Shown here piece by piece: positions 1 to 9,785 of a stretch of 64,000 nt of DNA. Source of the DNA: Candidatus Gastranaerophilales bacterium (GTDB taxonomy: Bacteria > Cyanobacteriota > Vampirovibrionia > Gastranaerophilales > Gastranaerophilaceae). The DNA lies in assembly GCA_944326485.1 (NCBI GenBank), contig CALVED010000005.1:1-64000 (forward strand), written 5' to 3'. The notes under the pieces were generated by a model that searched no databases, was not told where the DNA came from, and was given only the letters and a program-made list of their open reading frames with translations. A program made the position numbers and the translations under genes. Position 1 is the first letter of the stretch. Each line of letters starts with the position of its first letter.

Positions 1-98
1 AAAAAAACAAATCTTTAGCTTTTGTGAAATTATGTAAATTTGATTACTTATTGTAATAATCATACATATTCATGATTTCAATTCCTACAAAAGTAGTA

Positions 99-104
99 TA
101 TAAT
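99..104 (+). promoter_or_regulatory. Candidate -10 box for the first gene
   Basis: TATAAT lies 61 bases before the ATG at 166, with a weak TTTCAA 17 bases upstream at 76-81. The leader between them holds a short AGATT/AATCT inverted repeat. This is a consensus match only; the region is so AT-rich that chance matches are expected. Confidence 0.4.
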
Positions 105-165
105 AATAATAGAGATTTTAATAATCTTGGGAAATTGTTCACTTTCTTAAAGAAAGGCATAAAAT

Positions 166-450
166 ATGTCATTCGGTATTAATGGTCCTGATAATAATAT
201 ACCTGCAATTCAAAAATCCCACCACACTAATGATGGAGGTGCCGGTAATTTAGGTTATTTTCAACAAGAAAGAAAAAAGAAAAAAGATGAACAAAAAGAA
301 GAACAAGATGTTTTTGAATTGTCTTCTAAGAAAAAAGAAGAAGACCCGTTAATGGAAGATTTAGATTCTATAGGAACTAAAATAAAAAACTTTTGGAAAA
401 TTATACACGAAAATTTTAATGATAAAGAAGAGAATCCCGAAGATAAATAA
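166..450 (+). CDS. Small hydrophilic protein of unknown function with GIN-type N-terminus
   Basis: A 94-residue protein that I do not recognise. It starts MSFGING and has a strongly charged, Lys/Glu-rich centre (about residues 40-63) and an acidic tail. There is no signal peptide, membrane segment or Cys. The opening resembles that of the glycine-zipper protein at 20946-22055 (MVNGINANN), so the two may share an N-terminal tag or ancestry. A strong intrinsic terminator overlaps the stop codon, so the gene is probably transcribed alone. The low-complexity charged centre suggests a disordered or adaptor protein. The coding call rests on the start, the terminator and the clean frame, not on homology. 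Confidence 0.6.
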   Translation: MSFGINGPDNNIPAIQKSHHTNDGGAGNLGYFQQERKKKKDEQKEEQDVFELSSKKKEEDPLMEDLDSIGTKIKNFWKIIHENFNDKEENPEDK

Positions 451-470
451 TCTTCGGGATTCTTTTATTT
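432..470 (+). terminator. Intrinsic terminator overlapping the stop codon
   Basis: A perfect 12-bp stem (GAATCCCGAAGA at 432-443, TCTTCGGGATTC at 451-462) is followed by TTTTATTT. The TAA stop of the upstream gene lies in the loop. The T-tract runs directly into the start of a dispersed repeat copy. Confidence 0.9.
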
Positions 471-552
471 AATCTAGTATCGCACTTTTTAAAAACGTCT
501 CTCGAAAAAATTCACTCACACCTTCAGCTTATTGTAAATTTTTTCTCGGACA
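468..552 (+). repeat. Dispersed repeat copy A (short, internally deleted)
   Basis: Both family ends are present, TTTAATCTAGTATCGCACTTT and TTCTCGGACA, but the ACTTTGTTA hairpin is missing. The join falls between two similar CACTTT/CACCTTTT words, which suggests slippage or recombination. It fills the space between the first gene's terminator and the clpB stop codon, which lies 2 bp further on. Confidence 0.85.
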
Positions 553-554
553 TG

Positions 555-3167
555 TTATAGTTTTTCGCTTTTAAAAACTAATTCATCATTTTGAACATCA
601 ATAACAACTTTTGAATGAGGTGTTATCTCTTGTTTTAAAATCTTTTTAGACAACGGATTTTCAATAAGTTGTCTTATTGTTCTTTTTAACGGACGAGCAC
701 CATATATCGGATTATATCCTTTTTGAGCAAGAAATTCTTTAGCTTCTTCGGTTATATCAACCGTTATATCTTGTTCAGCTAATAATTTATGAAGATGAAC
801 AACTTGTATATCAACAATTTTAGCAAGTTGAACCATTGTTAAGGCTTTAAAGAATACTATTTCATCTATTCTGTTTAAAAACTCAGGTTTAAATCTTTGC
901 TGTAATAATGATAAAACTTCTTCTTTTGTCTGTTCTGCCTGTTTTTCTGACAGCATCGATTCTAAAGTATTTTTTAATATTATTTCACTACCTATATTAC
1001 TTGTTAAAATTATCAAAGTATTTTTAAAATCAACAGTTCTGCCCTTAGAATCAGTTAATCTACCGTCATCAAAAATTTGAAGCATTATATTAAATACATC
1101 AGGATGTGCTTTTTCTATTTCATCGAAAAGTACAACAGAATATGGTTTCCTTCTTACTTGTTCTGTTAATTGTCCACCTTCATCATAACCGATATATCCC
1201 GGAGGTGCACCAATTAATCTTGCAACAGTATGTTTTTCCATATATTCTGACATATCTATTCTGATCAAAGCATCTTCATCGTTAAACATAAATTCTGCTA
1301 ATGCTTTTGCAAGTTCTGTTTTACCTACACCTGTTGGTCCTAAGAACATAAATGTACCAATTGGACGATTCGGGTCTTTTAACCCTGAACGTGCTCTTCT
1401 TATAGCATCTGATACTGCTTCTACTGCTTCATCTTGTCCTATTACTCTTTTATGAAGATAATCTTCCATTTTAACAAGTTTTTGCATTTCACTTTCTAAT
1501 AATTTATTTACTGCAATTCCTGTCCATTTACTTACTATTTCTGCTATATCATCTTCATCAATCTCTTCTTTTAGAAGAGTATTTTTATGTTCTTGAGAAT
1601 TTTCACCAACCTCTTTTAGTTGTTTTTCAAGTGCCATCAATTTGCCATATTTTAATTCTGCAGCTTTTTGTAAATCCATATCACGTTCTGCAGCTTCTAT
1701 CTCTATTTTGACTTTTTCTATTTCTTCTTTTATTGATGCTTCACCTTGAATACTTTTCTTCTCAAGTTCCCATTGTGCCTTTAATTTGTCTATTTTTTCA
1801 TTTAAATCTTTCAAAATATTTTCAATATTTTGAATTTTCTCTGCATTTTCAGAGTTTTCTTCTTGTTTTAAAGCTTCTCTTTCTATTTCAAGCTGCATTT
1901 TTTGACGAACTAGCATATCCAGTTCTTCAGGCATTGAATCTATCTCAATTCTTAAAGAAGATGCTGCCTCATCAACTAAATCTATAGCTTTATCAGGTAA
2001 AAATCTATCTGTAATATATCTGTCTGATAATTTTGCAGCCGCAACAAGAGCTGAATCTTTAATTCTTACACCATGGTGAACTTCATATCTCTGTTTCAAA
2101 CCTCTTAAAATACTTATTGTATCTTCAACTGAAGGCTCATCTACCATTACTGGTTGGAATCTTCTTTCTAATGCCGGATCTTTTTCTATATACTTTCTAT
2201 ATTCATTAATTGTTGTTGCACCTATACATCTTAAAGTACCTCTGGCAAGCATTGGTTTTAAGAGGTTACCTGCATCTGTTGAACCTTCTGTCGCTCCGGC
2301 ACCTACTACAGTATGAAGTTCATCTATGAACATTATTATTTCACCATTTGAATCTTCTACTTCTTTTAATACGGCTTTCAATCTTTCTTCAAATTCGCCT
2401 CTAAATTTTGCACCTGCAATTAATGCACCTAAATCTAGTGATATTAATTTTGATTCTTTTAAATTTTCAGGCACATCCCCACGTATTATTCTTTGCGCCA
2501 AACCTTCTATAATAGCCGTTTTACCAACACCTGGTTCACCTATTAATACAGGGTTATTTTTAGTCTTTCTATTCAATACCTGAATAACACGTCTTATTTC
2601 ATCATCTCTTCCTATTACAGGATCTAATTTGCCTTTTCGTGCCATTTGAGTTAAATCTGTTGAATATTTTTCTAAAGCTTTATATGAATCTTCTGCATTT
2701 TTGCTGTCCACTTTTTTATTTCCTCTTACTTTCTTCATTGCATTTAATATTGAATTTTTATTTACATTATTATTACTTAATATTTGTTGTATTTTTGACC
2801 CATTTAACTCAGTCATTGCCATTAATATATGTTCAATACTTATAAATGAATCTTTTAAACTATCTGCTTTTTCTTGTGCAATATCAAACATATTATTTGT
2901 CATTTGAGAAATATATAATTGTTGGTTTGGGTTTGTTGTTTGTACTTGCGGCAAAGAAGATATTTCATTTACCAATTGATGTTTAAAATTATCATTATCT
3001 ATTTTGAGCTCACTACAATAATCTTTTGCTATTCCTTCTGCATCTTCTGCGATTGCAAGCATTATATGTATAGGTTCAAGCTGAGAATTTTTGTATCTAT
3101 ACATTATTTGCTGCGAACTATATATTATTTCTTTTGTATAATCCGTTAATCTGTTAAAATCTATCAT
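555..3167 (-). CDS. clpB: ATP-dependent chaperone ClpB
   Basis: Hsp100 disaggregase that threads aggregated proteins through a hexameric ring in partnership with DnaK (dnaK lies at 49760-51601). At 870 residues it has the usual ClpB length and all domains in order: N domain (about 1-150), first AAA+ domain with Walker A GEPGVGKT (210-217) and Walker B IMFIDE (278-283), the long coiled-coil middle domain that distinguishes ClpB from ClpA/ClpC (about 405-530), and a second AAA+ domain with GPTGVGKT (610-617) and VVLFDE (678-683). The ATG is preceded by GAGGTG. It appears monocistronic. No CIRCE-type element was found upstream, so heat control is not visible. Confidence 0.97.
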   Translation of the reverse strand: MIDFNRLTDYTKEIIYSSQQIMYRYKNSQLEPIHIMLAIAEDAEGIAKDYCSELKIDNDNFKHQLVNEISSLPQVQTTNPNQQLYISQMTNNMFDIAQEKADSLKDSFISIEHILMAMTELNGSKIQQILSNNNVNKNSILNAMKKVRGNKKVDSKNAEDSYKALEKYSTDLTQMARKGKLDPVIGRDDEIRRVIQVLNRKTKNNPVLIGEPGVGKTAIIEGLAQRIIRGDVPENLKESKLISLDLGALIAGAKFRGEFEERLKAVLKEVEDSNGEIIMFIDELHTVVGAGATEGSTDAGNLLKPMLARGTLRCIGATTINEYRKYIEKDPALERRFQPVMVDEPSVEDTISILRGLKQRYEVHHGVRIKDSALVAAAKLSDRYITDRFLPDKAIDLVDEAASSLRIEIDSMPEELDMLVRQKMQLEIEREALKQEENSENAEKIQNIENILKDLNEKIDKLKAQWELEKKSIQGEASIKEEIEKVKIEIEAAERDMDLQKAAELKYGKLMALEKQLKEVGENSQEHKNTLLKEEIDEDDIAEIVSKWTGIAVNKLLESEMQKLVKMEDYLHKRVIGQDEAVEAVSDAIRRARSGLKDPNRPIGTFMFLGPTGVGKTELAKALAEFMFNDEDALIRIDMSEYMEKHTVARLIGAPPGYIGYDEGGQLTEQVRRKPYSVVLFDEIEKAHPDVFNIMLQIFDDGRLTDSKGRTVDFKNTLIILTSNIGSEIILKNTLESMLSEKQAEQTKEEVLSLLQQRFKPEFLNRIDEIVFFKALTMVQLAKIVDIQVVHLHKLLAEQDITVDITEEAKEFLAQKGYNPIYGARPLKRTIRQLIENPLSKKILKQEITPHSKVVIDVQNDELVFKSEKL

Positions 3168-3308
3168 ATTTAGAACACCTCTTTCATATAAGCATTTTTT
3201 TTTTGAATTTTTTGCTTACCTTTTATATTCTTAGTTTAATATTATTTTTTCAGAAATCAGAAAAAATTTATTTTTAATTAAGATTTCAATATAAAATAAA
3301 ATTATAGA

Positions 3309-4400
3309 TTAATTAAATAACGGAAGTGAAAATATTATTGCATTCCCTTTATTTTTAACGTTTTTAGCTATAATTGAACCATTATGTGCTTCTATTATTT
3401 TTCTGCAATTATAAAATTCCAAACCAAAACCTATTTTCCTAAACCTATTTGAACACATAAAATATTCTTCGAATATATCATTAGGATTATTTATATTTGA
3501 AATATTACCTGTATCAATAAAAGATACTTTTACACTATTTTTAATCTTCTCTACTTGAATAATTATCTTTGAATTTTCATAACTTTGTTCTGATGCATTT
3601 ACTATCAAATTATTTACAACATTTCCTATTGCACTTACATCCATACTTACATCATTTATTTTTCCGTTAACAACAAATTCTATGGTTTGGTTCTTTCTGT
3701 TTAACATATTTATTAATGAATTACATTTATCTTTTATTAATTTAATTATTGAATAATTCTGTTTATTTAATTCATACATATTAAATTCATTTTTATACTT
3801 TATTAAAAGATTTTCTGCCATATAATTAATAAAACGACAGGAACCCAATAACTCATCCAATATTGTTTTTAAGTTATTTTCTACTTTCCCGAATTTATTA
3901 TTCAAAATTAGTTCTAGAATTTGAATATTTGCTCTTATCGGATTTCTTAAATCGTGAGAAATAATATCAATAAAAGTTTCTCTCTGTATTCTGTTTCTTA
4001 TTTCTTCTGTAATATCTTGTATGATTATTACAAATCCTTTTAAAATATTATCTTTATTTCTTATTTTACAAACATGCACATCAACCGGAAGATTATTAAA
4101 ATTACCTTCATCATTAAAAATCATCTTTATATAAATATGATTCTTCTCTGAATCAACAAAAGTTTTAATTGTATTTTTAAAATTTTCTGTAATAAAGTTT
4201 TTATCCAAACTTAGAAAATTAGAATTTTCTTTATTTGCAATATATTTTGTATTTTGAAATAATATATTAAACTTTTCATCAGTAATAATAATCTCACCTG
4301 ATGAATATTTTGAAACATTTAAAAAAGCTTCTTTTATAAATTGTGTTTCTTCACTTGATAAATTCAATAAAGAATTCATATTATACCAATCTAAATCCAT
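3309..4400 (-). CDS. Soluble PAS-domain sensor histidine kinase
   Basis: A 363-residue histidine kinase without membrane segments, so presumably a cytoplasmic sensor. A PAS-like region (about 25-135) is followed by a HisKA dimerisation helix with the phospho-acceptor motif ISHDLRNP (His149). A HATPase_c domain follows, with an N box (VVNNLIVNAS), a G1-like DTGNIS and a G2-like GFGLEFYNC. The catalytic His and ATP-binding glycines are intact, unlike in the second kinase at 8630. No response regulator is adjacent, so it is an orphan whose partner and signal cannot be told from the sequence. It could share an output with the degenerate kinase. Confidence 0.85.
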   Translation of the reverse strand: MDLDWYNMNSLLNLSSEETQFIKEAFLNVSKYSSGEIIITDEKFNILFQNTKYIANKENSNFLSLDKNFITENFKNTIKTFVDSEKNHIYIKMIFNDEGNFNNLPVDVHVCKIRNKDNILKGFVIIIQDITEEIRNRIQRETFIDIISHDLRNPIRANIQILELILNNKFGKVENNLKTILDELLGSCRFINYMAENLLIKYKNEFNMYELNKQNYSIIKLIKDKCNSLINMLNRKNQTIEFVVNGKINDVSMDVSAIGNVVNNLIVNASEQSYENSKIIIQVEKIKNSVKVSFIDTGNISNINNPNDIFEEYFMCSNRFRKIGFGLEFYNCRKIIEAHNGSIIAKNVKNKGNAIIFSLPLFN

Positions 4401-4467
4401 TTATAATATTAATTACAATCTAAATTAAAATATGAGAAATTTTATTCCCCGATTGGATATTTTCTTA

Positions 4468-4492
4468 TTTAATCAAATGTCGTACTTTGTTA
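4468..4492 (+). repeat. Dispersed repeat copy B (left-end fragment)
   Basis: TTTAATCaAatgTCGtACTTTGTTA matches the first 25 bases of the family and nothing beyond. Its last three bases (TTA on this strand) are the TAA stop codon of mnmE on the other strand, so the coding region ends inside the repeat remnant. Confidence 0.65.
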
Positions 4493-5827
4493 TTTCCCAA
4501 TACAAAAATTATCAAAAATATTATTCAAAATATCATCCGTAATAACTTCACCCGATACTTCGCTAATAAACATTAATGCTGATTTTATATCAATAGAAAT
4601 TAAATCTTGAATTTCATTATTTTGAGCTGCAATCAGAGCATTAATTAAAGAATTTTTAGTTTGCTCTAAACACTTTTGCTGTCTTTGATTTGTTATATAC
4701 TCAACTTCTGTTAAATTAGTACTTATTATTGCATTTTTAATCTGCTCTTTTAAATATTGAAGATTTTCTCCGGTTTTAAGCGAAATACATATTGACTCAT
4801 TGTCTGTATTATTTGTTAAATCTGATTTTGTAGCTATTTTTATATTCAATTTATCCTTAACAGAATCATAAATTTCTTTATCTTCTAAAGTAAAACCAGC
4901 ACTTAAATCATATAAAAATAAAACAATATCAGCATCTTGAAGATATTTTTTTGAATAATCAATACCAATTGCTTCTACTTTATTAATATCTTTATCATCT
5001 CTTATTCCTGCAGTATCTATTATAGTAGCAGCAATTCCATCTATATCTATTGTTTCTTGAATAATATCTCTCGTTGTTCCTGCAATATCAGTTACAATAG
5101 CTCGTTCTAAATTTAACAGCGCATTAAATAAAGAAGATTTACCAACATTTGGTCTTCCTGCTAAAACTATTTTTATTCCTTGTCTGAATATATTCGAGCT
5201 GTTTGAAAAGCTTAAAATATAATTTATTTTAGAAATTATATTTTCTATTGTTTCTATAATATATGAATATTCAGGTTCCGAAACATCTTCTGGAAAATCA
5301 ACAGCGGCAATAATTCTTGAAAGTAAGTTCATTATATCTTGTCTTATTTGTCCTACTTCTAATGATAATTTACCAAAAAGATTTTTAGCTGTTTTAACAG
5401 CAAATTTTTCTGTTCTGGCATGGATTAAATCCAATACAGCTTCTGCCTGTGATAAATCCATTTTCCCATTTAAAAAGGCTCTTTTTGTGAATTCACCTTT
5501 TTCTGCATATCTTGCACCGTTTTTTATAACTATATCTAATATTTTTTTAGTTATATAAACTCCGCCATGACATTGAATTTCTATTACATCTTCACCGGTA
5601 TAACTTTTAGGAGCTTTAAAAGGTAAAACTATTACATCATCTAAATTTTCAGAATTCTCTTTTATTCTGCCATGATATATTATTCCTGATTTTAAATTTT
5701 GATGAGTAAAAATTTTATCAATTATCAAAAAAGCATCAGGACCTGAAATTCTAATTATACTAACTCCGCCATTTCCAATCGGAGTAGCTATAGCTGCTAT
5801 TGTATCTGTTAAAAATTCATTTCTCAT
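4490..5827 (-). CDS. mnmE: tRNA uridine-5-carboxymethylaminomethyl(34) synthesis GTPase MnmE
   Basis: With MnmG, MnmE modifies the wobble uridine (U34) of several tRNAs. The 445 residues are a normal length. The N-terminal tetrahydrofolate-binding domain begins IAAIATPIGNGGVSIIRISG. The inserted G domain has G1 GRPNVGKS (224-231), IAGTTRD (248-254) and DTAG (271-274). The protein ends with the hallmark FCIGK, whose Cys is needed for activity. The next codon is TAA, supplied by a repeat fragment. A TATAAT-like element lies very close to the ATG on the reverse strand (5841-5846), implying a very short leader. The gene is divergent from hinT. Confidence 0.97.
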   Translation of the reverse strand: MRNEFLTDTIAAIATPIGNGGVSIIRISGPDAFLIIDKIFTHQNLKSGIIYHGRIKENSENLDDVIVLPFKAPKSYTGEDVIEIQCHGGVYITKKILDIVIKNGARYAEKGEFTKRAFLNGKMDLSQAEAVLDLIHARTEKFAVKTAKNLFGKLSLEVGQIRQDIMNLLSRIIAAVDFPEDVSEPEYSYIIETIENIISKINYILSFSNSSNIFRQGIKIVLAGRPNVGKSSLFNALLNLERAIVTDIAGTTRDIIQETIDIDGIAATIIDTAGIRDDKDINKVEAIGIDYSKKYLQDADIVLFLYDLSAGFTLEDKEIYDSVKDKLNIKIATKSDLTNNTDNESICISLKTGENLQYLKEQIKNAIISTNLTEVEYITNQRQQKCLEQTKNSLINALIAAQNNEIQDLISIDIKSALMFISEVSGEVITDDILNNIFDNFCIGK

Positions 5828-5935
5828 ATCTCTTGGTTTTATTATACTCCAGACATAATTTTATAAAATATCTTTATAATAGTTCCTATTTTCTGAAAAA
5901 AGTTATATTATTAATATAAGTTAACGAGGTGTAAA

Positions 5936-6271
5936 ATGAGTTCAGAATGTATTTTTTGTAAAATTGCTAATAAAGAAATCCCATCAAACTTAATTTATGA
6001 AGATAAAAATGTAGTTGCTTTTAACGATTTAAATCCGCAAGCACCTGTTCATTTTCTTGTAATCCCCAAAAAACATTATGCTTCATTAAATGAAATTGAT
6101 TCAGATGAAGCTTTTGCACAAATATTTTCTGCCATACCTAAAATTACAAAGAAACTAAATATAAAAGAATATAGAACTGTTGTAAATACAGGCGAGAGTG
6201 CAGGACAAACTGTTTTTCATATTCATGTTCATGTTATGGCAGGCAGAAACTTCACTTGGCCGGCAGGTTAA
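5936..6271 (+). CDS. hinT: HIT family nucleotide hydrolase (HinT)
   Basis: Histidine-triad purine nucleoside phosphoramidase, cytosolic. The 111 residues carry CIFCKIANKEIPS at the N-terminus and the catalytic triad HIHVH at 95-99 within a GQTVFHIHVHVMAGR block. The RBS-like GAGGTG sits 5 bases before the ATG. It heads a tight same-strand group with the unknown gene at 6278 and the dehydrogenase at 6588, which overlap or nearly abut. In cells its physiological substrate is often unclear, and nothing here resolves that. Confidence 0.95.
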   Translation: MSSECIFCKIANKEIPSNLIYEDKNVVAFNDLNPQAPVHFLVIPKKHYASLNEIDSDEAFAQIFSAIPKITKKLNIKEYRTVVNTGESAGQTVFHIHVHVMAGRNFTWPAG

Positions 6272-6277
6272 TTTATT

Positions 6278-6604
6278 ATGCAATATAAAAGATGGTATGA
6301 TAAATATCCGGAATTAAAATCATTATTAACTCTTTTAGAGAATATTGATGATTATAATGTTGAACTTATTGCACAGGATTTTTTGCAAATTATACTTGAT
6401 AAATATAAAAACGAATTTGATAAAACAATAAAACATATGACTGATAATCCTCCTCCCGGATATAACAGATGGTATGATGAGAATTATAATTTACATACCT
6501 GTATTGAATTTATCAAAACTCTGGATGATAATGAAAAACAAGAGTTAATTAATGCTTTTATAATGTCTTTAATGAGCTTTGTAACAAATGTCGATCATAA
6601 ATAA
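6278..6604 (+). CDS. Conserved-looking protein of unknown function with two RWYD motifs
   Basis: A 108-residue protein I cannot assign. The motif YKRWYDKYPEL near residue 3 recurs as YNRWYDENYNL near residue 62, which suggests an internal duplication of about 59 residues. It is mostly helical-looking and acidic, with no signal peptide or metal motif. It starts six bases after hinT and its last 17 bases overlap the dehydrogenase start, so all three are probably co-transcribed. It has no clear RBS and may rely on coupling. Confidence 0.75.
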   Translation: MQYKRWYDKYPELKSLLTLLENIDDYNVELIAQDFLQIILDKYKNEFDKTIKHMTDNPPPGYNRWYDENYNLHTCIEFIKTLDDNEKQELINAFIMSLMSFVTNVDHK

Positions 6605-7322
6605 AAAAAATATTCTTATAACCGGTTCTTCTCAAGGTATTGGTCTTTCAATAGCAAGAAATTTTGCTATTAATAATAATGTTTATATAACAGGCAGATA
6701 CTTAGAAAAACTTGAAAAATTATGTGAAGAAAATAATTTTGCAGGATTCATAAATGCTGATTTATCCAAAGAAAATGCAGCACAATATTTATTAGATAAA
6801 TTAGATAAAAATATTGATGTATTAATTAATAATGCAGGTGAATACATATATTCACCTGTTGAAAAATTAAAACACGAAGAAATTATTAATTCTTTTATGT
6901 TAAATTCAATATCACAATTAGAACTCATCAAACAAATTGTTACGTATATGAAAGAACAAAACTGGGGAAGGATTATAAATATAGGGTCTATTTCAGGAGT
7001 TATGGGGGAAGCAAATGCTTCTTTATATTCTATGACAAAAGCTTCATTAATTGGTATGACAAAAGCACTTGCTCTTGAACTTGCTCAATATGGAATTACC
7101 GTTAATATAATTAATCCTGGCTGGGTTGACACTGAATTGATTAATAACGAAAATTTGGAAAATGATTTTTCTAAAGACGAAATAATACAAACTATTCCTC
7201 AAAGAAGATTTGTAACTCCTGAAGAAATTGCTAAAACTTGTGAATTTTTAATATCCGAAAATGCAAAAACCATTACAGGTCAATCTATAAATATTTGTGC
7301 AGGATTGTCTTTAGGTTTTTAA
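6588..7322 (+). CDS. Short-chain dehydrogenase/reductase (FabG-like)
   Basis: NAD(P)-dependent oxidoreductase of the classical SDR family, 244 residues. It has the cofactor motif TGSSQGIG (12-19), NNAG (81-84), the catalytic Ser in NIGSISG (about 134-136) and the YSMTK active site (Tyr147, Lys151), ending with a typical ITGQSINICAG block. FabG-type 3-oxoacyl-ACP reductase is the closest familiar relative, but there are no other fatty-acid genes nearby, so the substrate is uncertain. The ATG lies inside the end of the preceding gene, which points to translational coupling. Confidence 0.88.
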   Translation: MSIINKKNILITGSSQGIGLSIARNFAINNNVYITGRYLEKLEKLCEENNFAGFINADLSKENAAQYLLDKLDKNIDVLINNAGEYIYSPVEKLKHEEIINSFMLNSISQLELIKQIVTYMKEQNWGRIINIGSISGVMGEANASLYSMTKASLIGMTKALALELAQYGITVNIINPGWVDTELINNENLENDFSKDEIIQTIPQRRFVTPEEIAKTCEFLISENAKTITGQSINICAGLSLGF

Positions 7323-7379
7323 TATAAAATTTAACTTTAACGGAACTCATAAAAAGTTTTCACGTCAGAAACTTTAAAT

Positions 7380-7466
7380 TGTCTGAGAAGAAATTTACGA
7401 TACGCTGAAAGTGTGAGTGGATTTTTTTTGAGTGGCGTTTTTAAAAAGTACAATACTAGATTAAAT
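7380..7466 (-). repeat. Dispersed repeat copy C (short, reverse orientation)
   Basis: Reads TGTCTGAGAAG... through CTGAAAGTGTGAGTG to ATACTAGATTAAAT, i.e. the reverse of the family consensus, lacking the ACTTTGTTA hairpin like copy A. It lies directly upstream of the sigma-factor gene. With copy D, which is inverted relative to it, it brackets that gene. It contains TTGAGT (7428-7433) and TACAAT (7449-7454), which might act as a weak promoter with a short 15-base spacer. Confidence 0.85.
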
Positions 7467-7484
7467 TAATATGAGGATTTTTTT

Positions 7485-8429
7485 ATGAGTATTCAATATG
7501 TTGAAGATTTTGAGCTGGAAAATAATTTTTTATGTTCAGATGAAGATGATAAAGATAATGATGAAATTATTTCATTTAATAATATTGTCTTTAAAGATGA
7601 CCTACTCCAAATGTATTTAAAAGATATAGGAAAAACAAAACTTCTTAAAAGAAAAGAAGAACAACAACTAGGTAAAGAAATTCTTTACGGAAATAAACAA
7701 GAAATGATTAAAGCAAAGAAAAAATTAATTCAGGCAAATTTAAGACTTGTTGTAAGTATTGCAAAAAAATATGTAGGACAAGGTGTACTATTTATGGACT
7801 TAGTTCAAGAAGGTTCTTTAGGTCTAATTAAAGCTGCAAACAGATTTGATTATTCAAAAGGTTTTAAATTTTCTACTTATGCAACTTGGTGGATTCGCCA
7901 AACTATTGTAAGAGCTATTGCAAATAACTCTAAAGTAATTAGAATTCCTGTTCATATGATTGATAAAATAAGACTTGTTAAAAAAGCTATATTTTCTCTA
8001 AACTATGAACTTGGCAGAGAACCTAATATTGAAGAAATTTCTAAAAGAATAAATTTACCTGAAAAACAAATTGATATTGTTTTAAAAACAATAAAACTTG
8101 AACCTGTTAGCCTTGATACTCCTATAGCAGATAATCTTTCACTTGAGGACTATATTCCTGATGAGAACTATTTGTCTCCTGAAAATAAAACAAAAAATAT
8201 TATGTTAAAACTGCATATTAATAAAATTCTAAAAGACTTAAACCCTAAAGAACAAAAAATAATAATTAATCGTTTTGGAATTAATGGAGAGATGCCAAAA
8301 ACTTTAGAACAATTAGGAAAAGAAATGGGATTTTCTAAAGAAAGAATAAGACAAATTGAAAGTATTGCTTTAAGAAAACTTAGAGCCAAAGAAAATATAA
8401 AACATCTAAAAGATTTTTTATATGATTAA
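7485..8429 (+). CDS. Sigma-70 family RNA polymerase sigma factor, RpoD/SigA-like
   Basis: Group 1/2 sigma factor of 314 residues. An acidic N-terminal stretch precedes region 1.2 ([17 protein letters not shown], about 37-55). Region 2 follows with the core-binding and -10 recognition block ([32 protein letters not shown]), then region 3, then region 4 with the helix-turn-helix ([19 protein letters not shown]). It is intact throughout. It lacks the long 1.1 region, so it could be either the primary factor of a small-sigma lineage or a group-2 alternative. RBS GAGG precedes the ATG. It lies alone between two inverted repeat copies, leaving less than 20 bases of unique sequence upstream, so its promoter may lie in the repeat. 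Confidence 0.92.
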   Translation: MSIQYVEDFELENNFLCSDEDDKDNDEIISFNNIVFKDDLLQMYLKDIGKTKLLKRKEEQQLGKEILYGNKQEMIKAKKKLIQANLRLVVSIAKKYVGQGVLFMDLVQEGSLGLIKAANRFDYSKGFKFSTYATWWIRQTIVRAIANNSKVIRIPVHMIDKIRLVKKAIFSLNYELGREPNIEEISKRINLPEKQIDIVLKTIKLEPVSLDTPIADNLSLEDYIPDENYLSPENKTKNIMLKLHINKILKDLNPKEQKIIINRFGINGEMPKTLEQLGKEMGFSKERIRQIESIALRKLRAKENIKHLKDFLYD

Positions 8430-8432
8430 ATA

Positions 8433-8555
8433 TTTAATCTAGTATCGTACTTTGTTACCGAGTCATCCTCGCTATCAAAGTACTCACTTTTTAAAAACGC
8501 CACTCAAAAAAAATCCACTCACACTTTCAGCGTATCGTGAATTTTTTCTCGGACA
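8433..8555 (+). repeat. Dispersed repeat copy D (short, full length)
   Basis: A near-consensus 123-base copy that starts 3 bases after the sigma-factor stop codon and ends TTTTTTCTCGGACA. It holds the ACTTTGTTACCGAG / CTCGCTATCAAAGT hairpin with loop TCATC, and the AATCCACTCACACTTTC...GTGAATT right-hand inverted repeat. It is inverted relative to copy C, so the two TGTCYGAG ends face outward around the sigma gene. Confidence 0.92.
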
Positions 8556-8578
8556 TGTTGTTTATTTTCCTTATAATA

Positions 8579-8587
8579 TGCTAAAAT
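8579..8587 (+). promoter_or_regulatory. Extended -10 promoter for the degenerate kinase/ABC pair
   Basis: TGCTAAAAT (extended -10, TGn plus TAAAAT) has a TTGTTT 18 bases upstream at 8558-8563, just past the end of repeat copy D. The ATG follows at 8630 after an AAAAGGGAT ribosome-binding site. The same ATGCTA(T/A/C)AAT style occurs before the genes at 12413, 13188 and 22427. Confidence 0.5.
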
Positions 8588-8629
8588 AGTCACATTAAAG
8601 TAGTTATAATTAACTAAAAGGGATATTAA

Positions 8630-9784
8630 ATGAATTTTTTTAGCTTATTATTGGGAAAACAATATAATGTACTTACTTATTTACCTGAAGCAGTCCTTGT
8701 AATAGACGAAACAGGCAGAATTAATTATGCCAATAAACAAGCTTTTAAATTGTTTGAAACTAATAAGCTTAGAGGGAAAAATATAAATGATTACTTCATC
8801 ACTAATTCTGACAATATAATAAGAAATAAAGATGAAGAAATTAAACAAATTTTAAAAATTGTATCAGAAGAACAAAATACCAAAATTACTGATGTAAAAA
8901 TTACAGATGTATCTTCAAAAAAAAAGAAAAGATATATATTAACTATCATTGATAATACACAAGATCATTCCCTTTTAGATCAATTAATAACAGAAAGACA
9001 AGAACAAAAAATTCTTAATCATACAAAAAATGTTTTACTTTCAAAAATGTCTAATTATTTAAAATCACCTCTTCATTCCGTTGTAGGATTTTCTCAGGCA
9101 ATGCTTGAAGGTTTAAGCGGTGAAATAAATGATAAACAACAAAAATATTTGCAAATAATGAACAGTAACTCATCTGAATTACTTATTTTACTTGAAAAAC
9201 TTATTGAATTGTCACAAGTAGAATCTGACATTATTAAAATAGACTTAAAGAACTTTGATATTGCTCAATTATTATCAATTATAGTAAATGAAACTTCCGT
9301 TAAAGTTCAAAATAAAGATATAAAAATTACAACAAACACAGCAGATTTAATAAAACAAAATTGTTATTCTGATAAAAATATTATAAAAATGATAATTTCT
9401 AACTTAATTGAAAATGCAATAAGTTCAATAGAAACAGGAGCTATTAATATAAATATTTCTAATCCTATACCGGAATTTCTTTTATCTAAAGGTATTGAAA
9501 TAAGTAATAATGTCAACGAAAAATCATATCTTATGGCAGAAATTACTGCAAAAGGAATAGACCCTACGCAATATAATGACCCCGATATATTTGACCCTTA
9601 TGTTCAAGTAGAAAAAAACTCAAAAAAATTTTTACTTCAAAGTTTACTTCTTGGAAGTTCAAAAAAATATATTAATAAATTAAAAGGTGAAATTTGGATA
9701 AATAATCAATATGCAAATCAGGTTTCATTTGTATTTGTAATTCCTATTGAAAAAACAATATTAGAAGATAAATCGGCACAATAA
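8630..9784 (+). CDS. Degenerate PAS histidine-kinase-like protein (probable pseudokinase)
   Basis: A 384-residue protein built like a hybrid-type sensor kinase: PAS domain (about 13-110), HisKA-like helix (about 133-200) and HATPase_c-like domain (about 245-375). The H box, normally MSHELRTPL, reads MSNYLKSPL, so the phospho-acceptor His is replaced by Asn142. The ATP-binding G1 box (normally DTGxGI) reads TAKGID, and the G2 glycines (GLGLS) are replaced by LLLGSS. The N-box Asn (NLIENA) remains. Conserved hydrophobic spacing and the FDPYVQ and GEIWI blocks show true kinase descent. It is therefore probably not an autokinase but a regulatory or scaffold protein. One base separates it from the ABC ATPase gene, which implies one operon. 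Confidence 0.85.
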   Translation: MNFFSLLLGKQYNVLTYLPEAVLVIDETGRINYANKQAFKLFETNKLRGKNINDYFITNSDNIIRNKDEEIKQILKIVSEEQNTKITDVKITDVSSKKKKRYILTIIDNTQDHSLLDQLITERQEQKILNHTKNVLLSKMSNYLKSPLHSVVGFSQAMLEGLSGEINDKQQKYLQIMNSNSSELLILLEKLIELSQVESDIIKIDLKNFDIAQLLSIIVNETSVKVQNKDIKITTNTADLIKQNCYSDKNIIKMIISNLIENAISSIETGAININISNPIPEFLLSKGIEISNNVNEKSYLMAEITAKGIDPTQYNDPDIFDPYVQVEKNSKKFLLQSLLLGSSKKYINKLKGEIWINNQYANQVSFVFVIPIEKTILEDKSAQ

Positions 9785-9785
9785 G

